Shown here: in pieces, positions 33,340-44,099 of the stretch | Layout of the letters: each line of letters starts with the position of its first letter | Position numbering within the stretch: position 1 is the stretch's first letter | Source of the DNA: Saturnia japonica | Taxonomy: Eukaryota > Arthropoda > Insecta > Lepidoptera > Saturniidae | DNA: 64,000 nt | Assembly (NCBI GenBank): GCA_033032175.1 | Contig: CM065328.1 | Location: 7,564,690-7,628,689, forward strand | Direction: 5' to 3' | Made by a program: the position numbers and the translations under genes | Notes under the pieces: generated by a model | The model's input: only the letters and a program-made list of their open reading frames with translations | Told to the model about the DNA's origin: nothing | The model's database searches: none

Positions 33340-33405
33340 CGATCGAGTTTCTTGCTAGCTCTTCTCGATGGCTGGGATGTTTTCCGAAAGCCACCAGTGT
33401 TTTGA
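33340..33405 (-). repeat. Short repeat shared with 10257-10312
   Basis: TTCTTGCTAGCTCTTCTCGA, TGGCTGGGATGTTTTCCGAA and CCACCAGTGT. A 113-codon frame on the minus strand crosses it (33323-33664), but its C-terminal part is this repeat, so it is not taken as a gene. Confidence 0.4.
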
Positions 33406-33409
33406 ATTC

Positions 33410-34000
33410 ATAAGTCCTTTTTGGATCTAAATTAAATAAAGTATAATTCTTGTCCCCATTATTAGTGTACAAAAAGTTAGAGGACATGCTTAGAAGAGCC
33501 CTATTAGTTGAAACTGTTAAATTTAGATGAATTTGCAAATTAAACATTTTAATATTTAGCAATATCTGATTTTGGTTGTGGTGTGTAGGAATACTATTAA
33601 TTTGAATTTTAATATCCTCAGTGTCATTTAGAGCTTGAAAAAAAAACCATGAAATCAACGGCATACATTTTGAAATTACGAACAGTAGTAAGATGTACTA
33701 AAAACGGGAGTTTTGGAGGGTACCTTAGTCTGCGGAAAGCAAAGTAACACTTTCGTCAATCGAATATAATTATTTACCATATGTCGGTTTTTTTTAAATA
33801 TATTTAAAAGTTATTCTGAAACTTTGATGGTCAAATGGTAAACGTGAAGAACAATTATCCAGTGAACACGTTACCTTACTTTGACGACACAGACAAGATA
33901 TACGTGGGTCACAGCGTTTTTATGACATAGAATTGGTGTGTTTATTGATCTCATAGTTATGTCATGTTCTGTGATATTAATATAACATCATATCTGCTGA
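33410..34000. other. Non-coding stretch, no gene seen
   Basis: Nothing recognised with confidence. Confidence 0.5.
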
Positions 34001-34004
34001 TACT

Positions 34005-34120
34005 GATGATGAAATCTGTTGCCAAGCACACGTGTGTTCCGGTAGCTGCAATTGAGAGCCTTATGCTTCTAGGTTTAGAGTGTTACAATATTCTGCCAAA
34101 TCGTCACTTAATATCATAAA
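34005..34120 (+). repeat. Dispersed repeat family A, degenerate copy 6
   Basis: GTGTGTTCCGGTAGCTGCAA, TTGAGAGCC, and AAATCGTCACTTAATATCAT in the family A order. The left hallmark is missing. Confidence 0.55.
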
Positions 34121-34124
34121 ACAT

Positions 34125-34660
34125 TTTAATAATTATGTACAAATATATTATAGTTTATCCTTCCAAAATAAATATAGTAGTCAGTATCGTGTGATATGCA
34201 AAATAAGTTTACAACTAATTATAATAATACCATGTCATATGCAACACGATAAAACTTTGCACCGACGTCCACGAATAAACTGAATTTACAAAGTGATAAA
34301 TAATACCTCCCAACAATGCTACTTCAAGCTGGAAGTTGAACAGTTTTGCTGCTTAATGTAAACTCATTTGTAGTTTCCGAGCTATTTCACGGGAAATGTA
34401 ACAAAATAGCTTTGAATTATTTAATGAAAACAAATTGTGAGACGTAAACAAAAACTATAAGTACCTATTAAAGGCTTGTATACCTATGCCATATAAAAAT
34501 GCAAGTTTTTTTATCATGTTAAAAATTGTCTGTTCGTTTAAAAAGTTGCAAAAGAAACCATATTTTATAAATAAAGGGAGAACAAATATATTAATTCCAT
34601 GTTTGATACTATAATAATAATTATGTACAAGAAAAAAAAAGGGATTGATTTCATGAGTTT
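34125..34660. other. Non-coding AT-rich stretch, no gene seen
   Basis: Nothing recognised. Confidence 0.5.
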
Positions 34661-34663
34661 AAA

Positions 34664-35045
34664 CTAGCGATGTGCCCACGGCTGTCTATGCCAATTGTAT
34701 AATTATTATAAAAATAATATTACGTTTCCTAAAAGTGTTACAGAAAATTCTCATAGCCCAACGTTTACGGAATGACTTACATTTTCTGTGAACAAAATTT
34801 CATTAAAATTGGTCAAGAATTATTGATTTTATGATTTCTAAAACGAATTTTCAAAATGATTATATCTATCAATTGAACAATGACATAAGCATCCTATGTA
34901 TAAATTTTTATGAGAATCGTTCTAGCTGTTTTTGAGTTAAATCAAGACATACAAATAGACAGACAGACAGACAAAAAAAAATTATGGCATATTCGTGGTC
35001 AGTGTCCTTCATATAATATATATATCGAAAAAATTGGGGAAAAAT
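34664..35045 (+). repeat. Dispersed repeat family E, long copy
   Basis: Begins ACTAGCGATGTGCCCACGGC and continues with ACAAAATTTCATTAAAATTG, ATCTATCAATTGAACAATGA, TTTTTGAGTTAAATCAAGAC, a CAGACAGACAGACA tract and GTGTCCTTCATATAATATAT. It is close to 46640-47045 over its whole right half and is used here as the family reference. There is no reading frame of note. Bounded by CTAG-type sequence, it could be Helitron-derived, but this is only a suggestion. Confidence 0.6.
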
Positions 35046-35269
35046 ACATGTACAAACAAAACTATAGAATTATTTGAAGAAACCGTTTTAATATTAATGT
35101 ATAAAAAGACCGTATAGAGCGCGAAAGAAAGAAATTCAGTAGGTTTTATTGTATTTTAAATGTATTTAATATTATATATATATATATCTTTGTAAAGTAT
35201 GTGGGTGGACCAAGAGTTTACAGCAAAATAAATAAATAATAGTTAAAAAAGACCCCTTAAATTAAGAAT

Positions 35270-35595
35270 GGATAAAATGAGGAATGAGTAGAAGAAGCCT
35301 AAAAATAGAAACAGTGACTGAAATATTAAAGATAGGAAGATTATGCTGGTATGGGCATGTTATGCGAAGAGATGAATGTCATTGTGGCGAAAAAGACAAT
35401 GGAGATGAATGTAAGCGGTAATGCGAAAAGAGGGCACCCTAAAAGACTTGGATGAACTTTGTGAAGGAGAATATGCGTATACGGGGAGTAAGTGCTGAGA
35501 TGACGGGTAATGATAAACGGCTGGAATGGAAGAAGAAGACGTGTTGTGCGGACCCTACCTAGTGTGGGATAAGGGCAGAAGGAAGGAAGAATTTG
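35270..35595 (+). pseudogene. LINE relic, C-terminal coding end and 3' terminus
   Basis: In the plus direction the text includes a frame coding for LKIGRLCWYGHVMRRDE, followed after breaks by KRGHPKRLG and then GCGGACCCTACCTAGTGTGG and GATAAGGGC at the end. The WYGHVMRR block followed by a GRPK-RW-like block is the typical tail of an RTE/Jockey-group insect LINE ORF, and the final GGATAAGGG is shared with 21025-21075. Several stops and frameshifts are present. Confidence 0.6.
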
Positions 35596-35627
35596 ATTAA
35601 TGTTTACCTTATTAAAATAAAAGTCAG

Positions 35628-35760
35628 CAAAACGAGTTCACATTGTCATCATTGATGGCTCACTTCATCACGACGCACTTCCATAATATGGTGTACGCGC
35701 AGCTCTCAATTTTATCCTACACTAAACACGCCAAAAGAAATATAATTTTAAAAATAATTC
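35628..35760 (+). repeat. Dispersed repeat family D, copy 3 (longest)
   Basis: GTCAGCAAAACGAGTTCACA, TTGTCATCATTGATGGCTCA, CTTCATCACGACGCACTTCC, GTGTACGCGCAGCTCTCAAT and ACTAAACACGCCAAAAGAAA. It starts about 30 bases after the LINE tail at 35270-35595. Confidence 0.65.
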
Positions 35761-35764
35761 AAGT

Positions 35765-36598
35765 AAAGAATCTAAAAAGCCAAATAAGGGCAACTTTACA
35801 CGCGAACTATAAATAATGAAGATGTCAGCAATAGCGTAAGTATTAAAGTTAAAGCATTTTAGATAATACCCCAACAAGGGTGCGAGTTTGGGTCAGATAC
35901 TACAATGTTAATGGTGGCTCTATAAATGTAAAGAGCAGGTAGGTACAAACTCGGCACCCTTCGGAAACTTAGGCCTAACCCTGTTGCGAGATTTGTTTAA
36001 TTGGTCACTGAAAAATCAACTATTTATATCATATTTTCTACCATATTTTAGAAGTGATAAATACAAGTAAAAACTAAATATAAGTAAAAAACTTATAAAA
36101 TATAAGTGATAATTTTTTTTATTATAAATGTAAACAGTTTTCTATTTTTTTATTATATGAATAATTTATATCTTTATAAGATATAAAATTCTTTTATTCA
36201 GATTTTGTCCAGATCCAAAAAACTGCTCTTGGAGTCCTGGAGATACAGGAGAACCTATGTCTAATGCGGCGCGGATAAAAAAAAATGCCTCGTTGACTTC
36301 TAAATTTAATTATCACTTAAAGCCTTATCTAATAAATTGATTGCTAGTATGAGGCTGGTATAGTCATAAGGGATGTAGTGAAGCCTCATTAAAATAAAAT
36401 AAATTATAAGGTGAATTATTGGTTAAACTTTCCTAAAATAATCTTTACCTAATAAAGACTCATACCCAACCTTTGGCCGTGGGAATTACTCACGTCTTGC
36501 CCAGAGAGCTGGTATTAAGATGGTATAGTTGATCACAGGCCTATTTAATTGAAATTTCAGTTTGAAACTATATTATTAGATTTGATACAGTTTTGACA
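35765..36598. other. Non-coding stretch, no gene seen
   Basis: Nothing recognised. Confidence 0.5.
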
Positions 36599-36844
36599 GT
36601 ATTAATTTATTTTTTATTTTTATTTATTTAATTAAGGTAACATACAGCCATAACATAAACATGTTTAAATATAATTTATACAAACAGGCCTACAGTACCA
36701 TATATTGAAGTACATATATCTATATATAATTTTTCAAAAATCGTAGCGTTACAATCATATTAAAAAAAAAAACGAACTAAATAAATTTAGAATTTCAATA
36801 TCAACATTAAAATAAAAACATACAAGAGTTAAATTTATATTATA

Positions 36845-38635
36845 TCATAACATGTCTTTATTCAACAAATCACGTACCTTCCTTTTGTAAGATGATAATT
36901 TATTTGAAAATATGTCAACATCACTAAGAAATCTGTTATAGTAATAACAAGAACGTTGAAAGAAGGAGTTTTTGAAATAATTTGTCCGACAAAAGGGAAC
37001 ATGAAATGTGTCCTTTGATCGTGCGTTTGATCGCGGTATTTTAAAAAAAATGTGTTCCAGAAGTGGAGAAGAATCTATATGGTGATTAATTATTTTATGT
37101 AAGAAGATTGCATCAAGATATATCCTCCTATGTTTTAAGGATTGCATATTATGCCTAGAAGCACTTGTTTTAAAATCAATAAAATTATGACTAGTTCTAT
37201 AATCGAGGGACTTTAAAAATCTGTTCTGTATTTTCTCAATCCTGGCTATGTGCACTTCATATTGTGGGCTCCAAACTACACTTGCAAACTCCAGTATACT
37301 GCTAACATAGGCGTAATATAAGACTTTTAAAGTTTCTACTTTCTTAAAGGGTTTACCCAAACGTAGTATTAAGCCGAGTTTCTTAAGAGCTTTAGAGACG
37401 ATAGTATCTATATGAAGATTGAAGTGCAATCCTGAATCCAGAATGACACCTAAGTCACGAACTTCATTAACACGTTTAATTATATTCCCAGACAGTTCAT
37501 AGTTGTAAATTAAAGGATTTCGTTTCCGTGTGAAAGAAATAATGTGGCACTTGTCACTGTTAATAAATAATTGATTTGACAAGCAATATTCATTAAACAT
37601 ATTGAGATCATTTTGTAATTGCATACAGTCAGCCTCTGATTGAACGATTTTAAAAATTTTTGTATCGTCTGCATAGAGTAAATGACAAGACTCCTTAAAA
37701 CATGCCCCTATATCATTGATATACAGCGTAAATAGGAAAGGCCCAAGATGAGATCCTTGGGGAATACCGGAAGAAATCGCTAGAAACCTAGAACGATAAC
37801 CTTTGAGTGCTACAGCTTGACTGCGGTTTCTTATATACGACTCAATCCACCTTAGAAGGTTACCGTGTATACCGACCCTTAATAACTTGTTCAGTAATAT
37901 TGAATGATTTATTTTATCAAATGCTTTAGAGAAATCAGTATACACTGCGTCCACCTGATAGCCAGAATCGAGAGCTTTTGTAATAAAAGTAGTGTAACCG
38001 ACTAAATTAGTGTCAACACTGCGACCGCGAAAGAATCCATGCTGCTCAACAGTAATATGATGACAAATTTGTGTTGTTAATTCGTCAGTAATTATCTTTT
38101 CAAATAGTTTTGCAAAAACGCAAAGTTTTGAGATTGGTCTATAATGCTTAACATTATGTTTATCACCTCCTTTTGGAATTGGAGTTATCAGTGCCATTTT
38201 CCAGACATTCGGAAAACATCCTTCAGTTAGTGACTTCGTAAAAATTATAAAAAGCGGCGAAGACAATTCTTTTGCAAGTCTTGACACTAAAATGGGGTGA
38301 ACCTCATCAAAACCAGCACCTTTATTAGTGTCAGTTTGTTTTAATAGTTCGAACACCATTTCTTGGGAAATATTAATAGTACCAATATCTACTAATGATA
38401 ATGATGTATCATAGCATCTATGGTGAGTATCTTCGTGACGACTGGTTACAAACACTGAATTAAAATAATTATTAAACATATTGCATATTTCATCACTATC
38501 GGTTGAAGATTGATTATCGTATATCATTTTAGCCGGTATATTGTTATCAGAGAACTTAGATTTAATGAAGGACCAAAAATACTTCGGCGATGTAGTAATT
38601 TTAGCCTCAGAAAACGAAATATAATTTCGATAGCA
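36845..38635 (-). pseudogene. CR1/Jockey-type LINE ORF2, reverse-transcriptase half
   Basis: Minus strand, read from the stop at 38636-38638 down to 36845. The listed ATG at 38527 is internal, as coding sequence precedes it (residues like TTSPKYFWSFIKSKF). RT motifs in order: NKGAGFDEVHPILVSRL, HYRPISKLCVFAKLFEKI, EQHGFFRGRSVDTNL, AVYTDFSKAFDKINHSILL (motif A), SGIPQGSHLGPFLFTLYIND (motif B), CHLLYADDTKIFKI (motif C, YADD), and the thumb region with DKCHIISFTRKRNP, VRDLGVILDSGLHFN and EFASVVWSPQY. All catalytic residues are present. The half is in the same frame as the endonuclease half. Confidence 0.85.
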
Positions 38636-39799
38636 TTATGCTTCTAGGCATTTTTCTCTTCTACGTAAGATTTTAAATTCTACTAAGTCTCGATCATTTT
38701 TATATTTTTTCCAATTTGCATGAACTTTTAACTTTTCACGAATAAGTTTTAGTAATGCTCGGGAATACCAAGGTGGATAATTTTTATTTAAATGTATTGG
38801 TTTCCTGGGGACAAATTGATCAATTAACTTATGCAAAATGCAATAAAAATAAGTAACAGCTTCTTCAGTGTTCAAACCACTAAGACATTGAACCCAATTG
38901 ATATCTCCCAAACCCTTACTTATCTCTTCAAAATTAGCTGAGTGATAGATATATTTAAAACGGTCGACATCTTTAATGTATATCACCGAGGAAAAATTAA
39001 TTTCTATTTCGAGAGATTTGTGATGCATGTCCTCAGGAGTGAGTGGTGAAGGACAAGCTTTGACATAACAATTACTATTACTTAACACTAAGTCAAGAAT
39101 ACGCTTATTAACATTATAACAACTGTTGTATTGTAAAGTATTGCTAAAATTCATAAAATCGGATAAGATCGTTACTTTGTTAGAGTTAGCAGTATTTAAT
39201 AACTTTAAATTAAAAAATTCGTCACGGTCCCATTCCGCCTGAGATATATTAAAGTCGCCCAACAATAAAAAGATGCTGTCACTTCTATCATTGTGCATTA
39301 TTTCATATGAATTATCAAAAAATCGTTGTAACGATAGTAAATGGTTATTATTGTGCGGGAAATAACAACACACAATATGCAATGAGCGTAATGTATCTCG
39401 CTTATTGGTCGGAGGCGCGAAGGTAGGGGAGCGGGGGTAAGCCGTGGCCGCGGACGCTGAACCCAGCTCGATGCTCAACCACAGCTCCTCGGAATTGCAC
39501 GCCGAACACCACTCGTCACGGCGCCGAGCAACAAGTTCCCGGCGTACCGCTATCAAAACTCCACCTCCCCTCACATCTTTCATTGTATTAGAACGATCTC
39601 GTCTGTATACAATATAATTGCTGTAAAAATACTCAGCACTATCGAAATCTGAAGATAACCATGTTTCTGTTAAACAAATCAAGTCATAGTTACATTGTAA
39701 AACACTAGAAAGAAAAGTATGCGATTTTGTACGCAGTCCTCTCACATTCTGATAATAAATATTTAAACCATTTAATTTAAGCTCTTTTGAAATTAGTAA
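38636..39799 (-). pseudogene. CR1/Jockey-type LINE ORF2, endonuclease half, ending at a stop
   Basis: Apurinic-type (EEP) endonuclease that would nick target DNA to prime reverse transcription. In order on the minus strand: NIYYQNVRGLRTK (upstream of 39745, so the coding frame begins before the GTG at 39745 and is open from 39799), LICLTETWLSSDF (active-site Glu), GGGVLIAVRREL, FLLLGDFNISQAEWD (Asp/Asn), RILDLVLSN, and a MHHKSLEI region in place of the usual SDH motif. It ends at TAA 38636-38638, which is in the same frame as the RT half. No ATG lies close to the true N-terminus, so the start of ORF2 is unclear. Confidence 0.8.
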
Positions 39800-40101
39800 T
39801 TACACAAACAATACTTATACACATTATTATTGACAATATTTTTATTGAATATAATGAACGGACTTGTGACTATATATACATAATACTCTAATGTATGTTT
39901 CAAAGGAACATGAGTTGACATATTTTCAAAATGAAAGCTACATAAAATTATTAAAATGATTAGCAAGAAAATAACATTATTGATAATACTATGAAGAGGT
40001 GATTTGCTTTTATAACAAATGTAATAAATAATAGGAATGCAATTATAGCTTATTAACTTTTTGTAACAAAGTTTTTTACACAAGAAATATAAACAGAACA
40101 G
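39800..40101 (-). other. Spacer between LINE ORF1 and ORF2
   Basis: About 300 bases of AT-rich sequence. A 96-codon frame on the minus strand (40083-39793) reads as mostly hydrophobic residues with no recognisable domain. I do not call it a gene. Confidence 0.5.
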
Positions 40102-41079
40102 TCACTTAATTTTCTGGAGATCAGATTCTTTAGAAATACGAATAATACCTGATTTATCATTTTTCCTCATCAATATTTTACAGTCTCTAACCCAAAGATA
40201 GGAATAGTTATATAGGACTTTGAGTTCTCTGGCGCGTTTTAATAACAGCTTATTTGCGGGTGTAAGGTGGTCATTCAAGTAAAGGTTGGAAGCAGCTCCG
40301 GGTATACCGATCTCCGCTGTCGTTAAACCACGACGAGCGCGAACGGCTGCGATCAGCTGATCCTTACGGTGTCGCTGTGTGAACCGTACAATAATGGAAG
40401 GGTGACGTACAGCTAGCTTATTACCATCGGGTCCAAAGTTGTTATAAGGTCGAACACGATGGATCGTGTCGAGATCTGTATCCAAGAGCGTAAAATCCAC
40501 AACTCTGCATAAATCATTTAAAATATGATGCAAATTCTCACCACTGCGAGGGGGTACCCCTGATAACTCTATATTATTTTGTCGGGAGAACTGGTCTTGC
40601 AGGCTATTTTCATATCTTAGCCCGAGTATTGTATCTTTTGCATGATTTAATTCTTTTTGTATTACGGTCATCCCTTGAATTTTTTCTTCTACTAAAATCA
40701 GTCTACCTTCCATTCCTTTAAAACATGATTCTAAATCATTCCATTTTTTATTAAGATCTTGAATATTTTTATTTGTATTATGAATATCAGATTTTACTGT
40801 ACTAAATTCTGTTTTCATTGTGTTAAAGTCCCCTCGGAAACTTCTGATTTCTCTTAATAAATCTGCCAGCACTGAATTATCAACAGAAGGATTCTTGCAG
40901 GAAATACACCGCCAAGCAGCCTTCTTCTCCACTCCCATCCTACGATAGACACTTTCAGAGATACCGGCACACACATAGTGGTAACGACCTTCACATTCCT
41001 TGCATAACACAAAATCGGAAACAGTTTCGTTACACTTTAAACACAATGACATTTTATTATTATGTTGCAAACTATTCAC
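40102..41079 (-). CDS. LINE ORF1 protein with PHD-type zinc finger and coiled coil
   Basis: 325 codons, intact from ATG to stop on the minus strand. This is an RNA-binding ORF1p-type protein that would package LINE RNA. Near the N-terminus (about residues 13-61): CLKCNETVSDFVLCKECEGR, then YHYVCAGI, and further CISCK. Cysteines and a histidine are spaced C-X2-C ... C-X2-C-X4-H-X2-C ... C-X2-C, the layout of a PHD finger. Residues about 75-165 are rich in charged and Leu/Ile heptads (coiled coil), followed by a SRQNNIELSGVPP motif and a RRM/CTD-like C-terminus with IIVRFTQRHRKDQLIAAVRA. A second ATG at residue 10 is an alternative start. PHD-bearing ORF1 proteins are known in the CR1 and related groups. 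Confidence 0.8.
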   Translation of the reverse strand: MNSLQHNNKMSLCLKCNETVSDFVLCKECEGRYHYVCAGISESVYRRMGVEKKAAWRCISCKNPSVDNSVLADLLREIRSFRGDFNTMKTEFSTVKSDIHNTNKNIQDLNKKWNDLESCFKGMEGRLILVEEKIQGMTVIQKELNHAKDTILGLRYENSLQDQFSRQNNIELSGVPPRSGENLHHILNDLCRVVDFTLLDTDLDTIHRVRPYNNFGPDGNKLAVRHPSIIVRFTQRHRKDQLIAAVRARRGLTTAEIGIPGAASNLYLNDHLTPANKLLLKRARELKVLYNYSYLWVRDCKILMRKNDKSGIIRISKESDLQKIK

Positions 41080-41234
41080 AATTCACCAATTTATATTATG
41101 TACTCTGATATACTTGAGTAATAATAACGTAAAATAATAAGTTAATAACTCAGAGGGTATCTATTTCAGAGCAATTGAGAGACAAGCGACCGTCCGCTAC
41201 GACGTTTGACGTTAACGTTAATATAAGTAAGTGC

Positions 41235-42630
41235 TGTGGATACTCGTTCAATCCTTCTACGATTGTAATGCATAATAATATCAGCTTTGAAATGGTCTAA
41301 TAATGGGCAAATATCTATGTCAAGAGAAGACACTGGTTAAATCGCAACGACAACCTAAGACTCATTGTTAGTTTGAAATTTATAGTTTATTTTCTCCCTA
41401 CGCAATTTTTCCTCACAGAACCATTACTTTTAAATAAATTAGTAACTGTACTGAAGTTATAAACTAAAAACTAGTATAAATCGCATTAAATATTAACTAG
41501 TGAACATTTCTCTACCCGTCAAACTATCATTCAAACAAAAAATATTAGATAGGTAGGTACATAATATGTATGTGGCTTGAAAGATATAATGGAATGCATA
41601 TTCATTCATTTATATTATCTCACATAATTACTTATGTAAATGTATTTTTCTTTTTACTAGTGGTCGCCCAATAATCGAAATTCGACCAGCGACTTTTTAA
41701 TCACAGACTATTTTCAGTTTGACATTTGCAGTACGAACCTAAACAATGAATATTATATCTCGTGCTGTCACTTTTCATTGAGTGACAATGTCAATATTTT
41801 GGGGGTCTAAGTTCAATGGCACTGGACGTGTTAGGATTCGCCGTATTAATTTATTTTATTTAATATATTAGTAACAGATATTATAAATAAATTTTAGCTT
41901 TCTGCACTCCTTCTCCATATAAACTTTAACCATGCCAATTCTCACAGACTTCCGTGCACGCAATACACTTAAAAGGTGTCCGAAGTTTTCTTCTCACGTA
42001 TTAATATAATGATGATGATGTAAGCATTTTACTAAACTTCGTGGAATAAAGAGCAAAACTATAGTATATATTTTTAGCAAATGACGCAAGCAGAGGGATC
42101 GTTTCGATGTATATTCATCTATGTATATATATATGTATATGCTTATCTGTGTCTGTCTATGGCATCTTAACTCCCAAACGGATGAACGCATTGAGGTGGT
42201 ATAGCGAAGTATGAGTATGTAGGTAAGAATTTTTAACTTACATGATATCTATTATCGAATATTCGTCCATACATACCATTCAAACAATCCACCAAACATT
42301 TAATATCAATAAGAAAATCCTATCGACTGAAATCGACGCACGTCGCCGGCTTTCCTCGCGAGTTTCCCGACTTATCCGATAGGTATTCCATGCATAATAA
42401 TCATCGGCATGCGTTTATACGAATTCCTTAGTGTGTTCGAGCTTCGATCTAGCTCCACGTCTCGTATCTTAGACCTTTTTTCGCACGTGCGTCGAATGGC
42501 TAACGGATCGACTAATTGTTTTACCACGGTTGTTCTTCTGTTATCAGGGCGGTGGTGACTTTTAGATTTTTCTTAATGTATAATGGCTTTCTGTAGATGC
42601 TATTGCTCATATATCTTACAACAGAAGAAA
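41235..42630. other. Non-coding AT-rich stretch, no gene seen
   Basis: Nothing recognised. A (TA)/(TATG) simple tract lies at about 42119-42140, and a short (ATG)n at about 42009-42020. Confidence 0.5.
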
Positions 42631-42639
42631 AGAAAGATC

Positions 42640-42850
42640 GACACTTGATATGGCACGACAAGTTCTTTAAAACAATTTTGGAAGGAAATATTTAAGGAAA
42701 GCGAGGAAGACGAAGGCCTAGAAGAAGCTTTTTCCAACAAATGAAGGGTAAAGTGGGACTCGTAGCTTATCAAGAGGTCAAAAGAAAGGCAGATGATACG
42801 GAACAGTAACGATTGCTCCACCAACAAGAGCGGAACTCTTAAATTAAATA
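42640..42850 (+). pseudogene. LINE relic, C-terminal tail of the ORF
   Basis: In one plus frame from about 42703 the text encodes RRRPRRSFFQQMKGKVGLVA, then YQEVKRKADD, then a stop and RLLHQQERNS. A basic GR-RPR segment followed by an -Y-E-K--A-DR--WR--H-QER tail is the C-terminus of a different insect LINE group from those at 50.5 kb and 28 kb. Upstream coding is broken near 42640-42700. The 75-codon frame on the opposite strand is a shadow. Confidence 0.55.
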
Positions 42851-42854
42851 AGAA

Positions 42855-43990
42855 TAAAACATACCATAAAACTTAACGTAGATGTCGATGTGCGACCAAT
42901 GAAATATAAATTTAACCACAGGTATTTTATTTGGCCAGATTATTGTATAAATTTTGTAAGATAAAGTAACATACAAAATAAGCAGCGACGATAATGGCGA
43001 ATAAATTCGGAAAACAGACGCCTTTGGGTCGCTTAAATGGCTTAGACTAAGTAAACCATACGAGATATATCAAATTAATGTAACTATGTATTACATAATT
43101 ATAGATCTTAAATAAACCTACATGAAAGTTGCTCTTAAAATAAGAAATAATTTGAGATTTGACATATTTATCACTATTTTAACCCATATAGTGTGTATTT
43201 TTTTACATATTATTATAATAGTGAAAGAATTTATAGTAATCGTGTAGAATGTTCTTACAATGTTTAGAATCTCATACTCAACATTTTTAATTACTCGTCT
43301 AAAAAGTAAATCTTTCAATAGGAACTCTAAAAATGATCAACTGAAAATTTATGCTGCCTTATAGCTTATCCCATAAATTATAATATTGCAAAAGAAAGAA
43401 AACATCGTAAGAAAAATGTGTTTAGAAAAATATAAAAGTGACTCAATAGCCTGAAATTTAATTATAAGAAGACGTTGGCCGCCTGTAGACAACGGAAGAA
43501 GACGCCTTTGCAGGCTCGCATTTCCGTTATAAACAACGGGCGGTAGCAAACAAAGTGCATTGAGAGTTTGAAATGAAAACATATTATGCAATACTAATTA
43601 GGAATTATAGTTTTTTTTTTCAACTTTATTACAATTTTACTATCTCGAACATAGTAATCAATAAAAATTAATTTTTTTTCGTTGGTAAGCGCGTCATTTA
43701 AGAACAGCTGGGCCAATTTGATTTTTTTTTTAATGTTAGTTTTAATCCGAAAAGTGTTATTATGGAAAAAAAATATTGAAAAATAGCCCGGAGAATTGTG
43801 AAAAATTAAAAGTGCTTTTTTCTATTGGACCAGTTATGTAGTTTATCTAATAAAAAAATAAACAAGTTTTTACTGACGACTGATCTAAGTACATTCGATA
43901 CTTGTCCACTTTTATGGCGTATATCAGGGATGAGAAATTTCATATGAATCTATATTAAGAGTACTTCATTCAGTTATAACTGTTATGCCG
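42855..43990. other. Non-coding AT-rich stretch, no gene seen
   Basis: Nothing recognised. Confidence 0.5.
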
Positions 43991-43994
43991 CGTT

Positions 43995-44095
43995 TATTTG
44001 AAGTTAAAGTTGAGAGCTACGCAACATCATGTGATAGACGTGCGACATGATGAAGAAAGACATCAATGATAATAATGAAAATTCATTGTACTGTA
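43995..44095 (-). repeat. Dispersed repeat family D, copy 4 (reverse)
   Basis: GACATGATGAAGAAAGACAT then CAATGATAATAATGAAAATT, with GAGAGCTACGCAACATCATG to the left, is the reverse complement of family D. Confidence 0.5.
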
Positions 44096-44099
44096 ATCT

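Larger units (their letters stand above)
36600..41230 (-). mobile_element. Near-complete CR1/Jockey-type LINE (minus strand)
   Basis: Two ORFs in the LINE order on the minus strand: ORF1 (41079-40102) with a PHD-type zinc finger and coiled coil, then ORF2 (39799-36845) with endonuclease and RT. The 3' UTR runs from 36844 to about 36600, ending in an A/T-rich (TAAA)-like tail (the complement of 36602-36633). The 5' end is not defined by a clear signal, and about 41080-41230 is a guess for the 5' UTR. A spacer of about 300 bases between the ORFs holds no supported gene. Only one inactivating change was found in ORF2, which suggests a fairly recent insertion. Confidence 0.8.

Noticed and set aside
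33323..33664. 113-codon open frame on the minus strand
   Set aside because: Its end is a short repeat shared with 10257-10312, and the rest has no recognisable motif or good composition.
39793..40083. 96-codon hydrophobic frame between LINE ORF1 and ORF2
   Set aside because: Very AT-rich, no known counterpart in LINEs, and overlapping the start of ORF2. Probably spacer.
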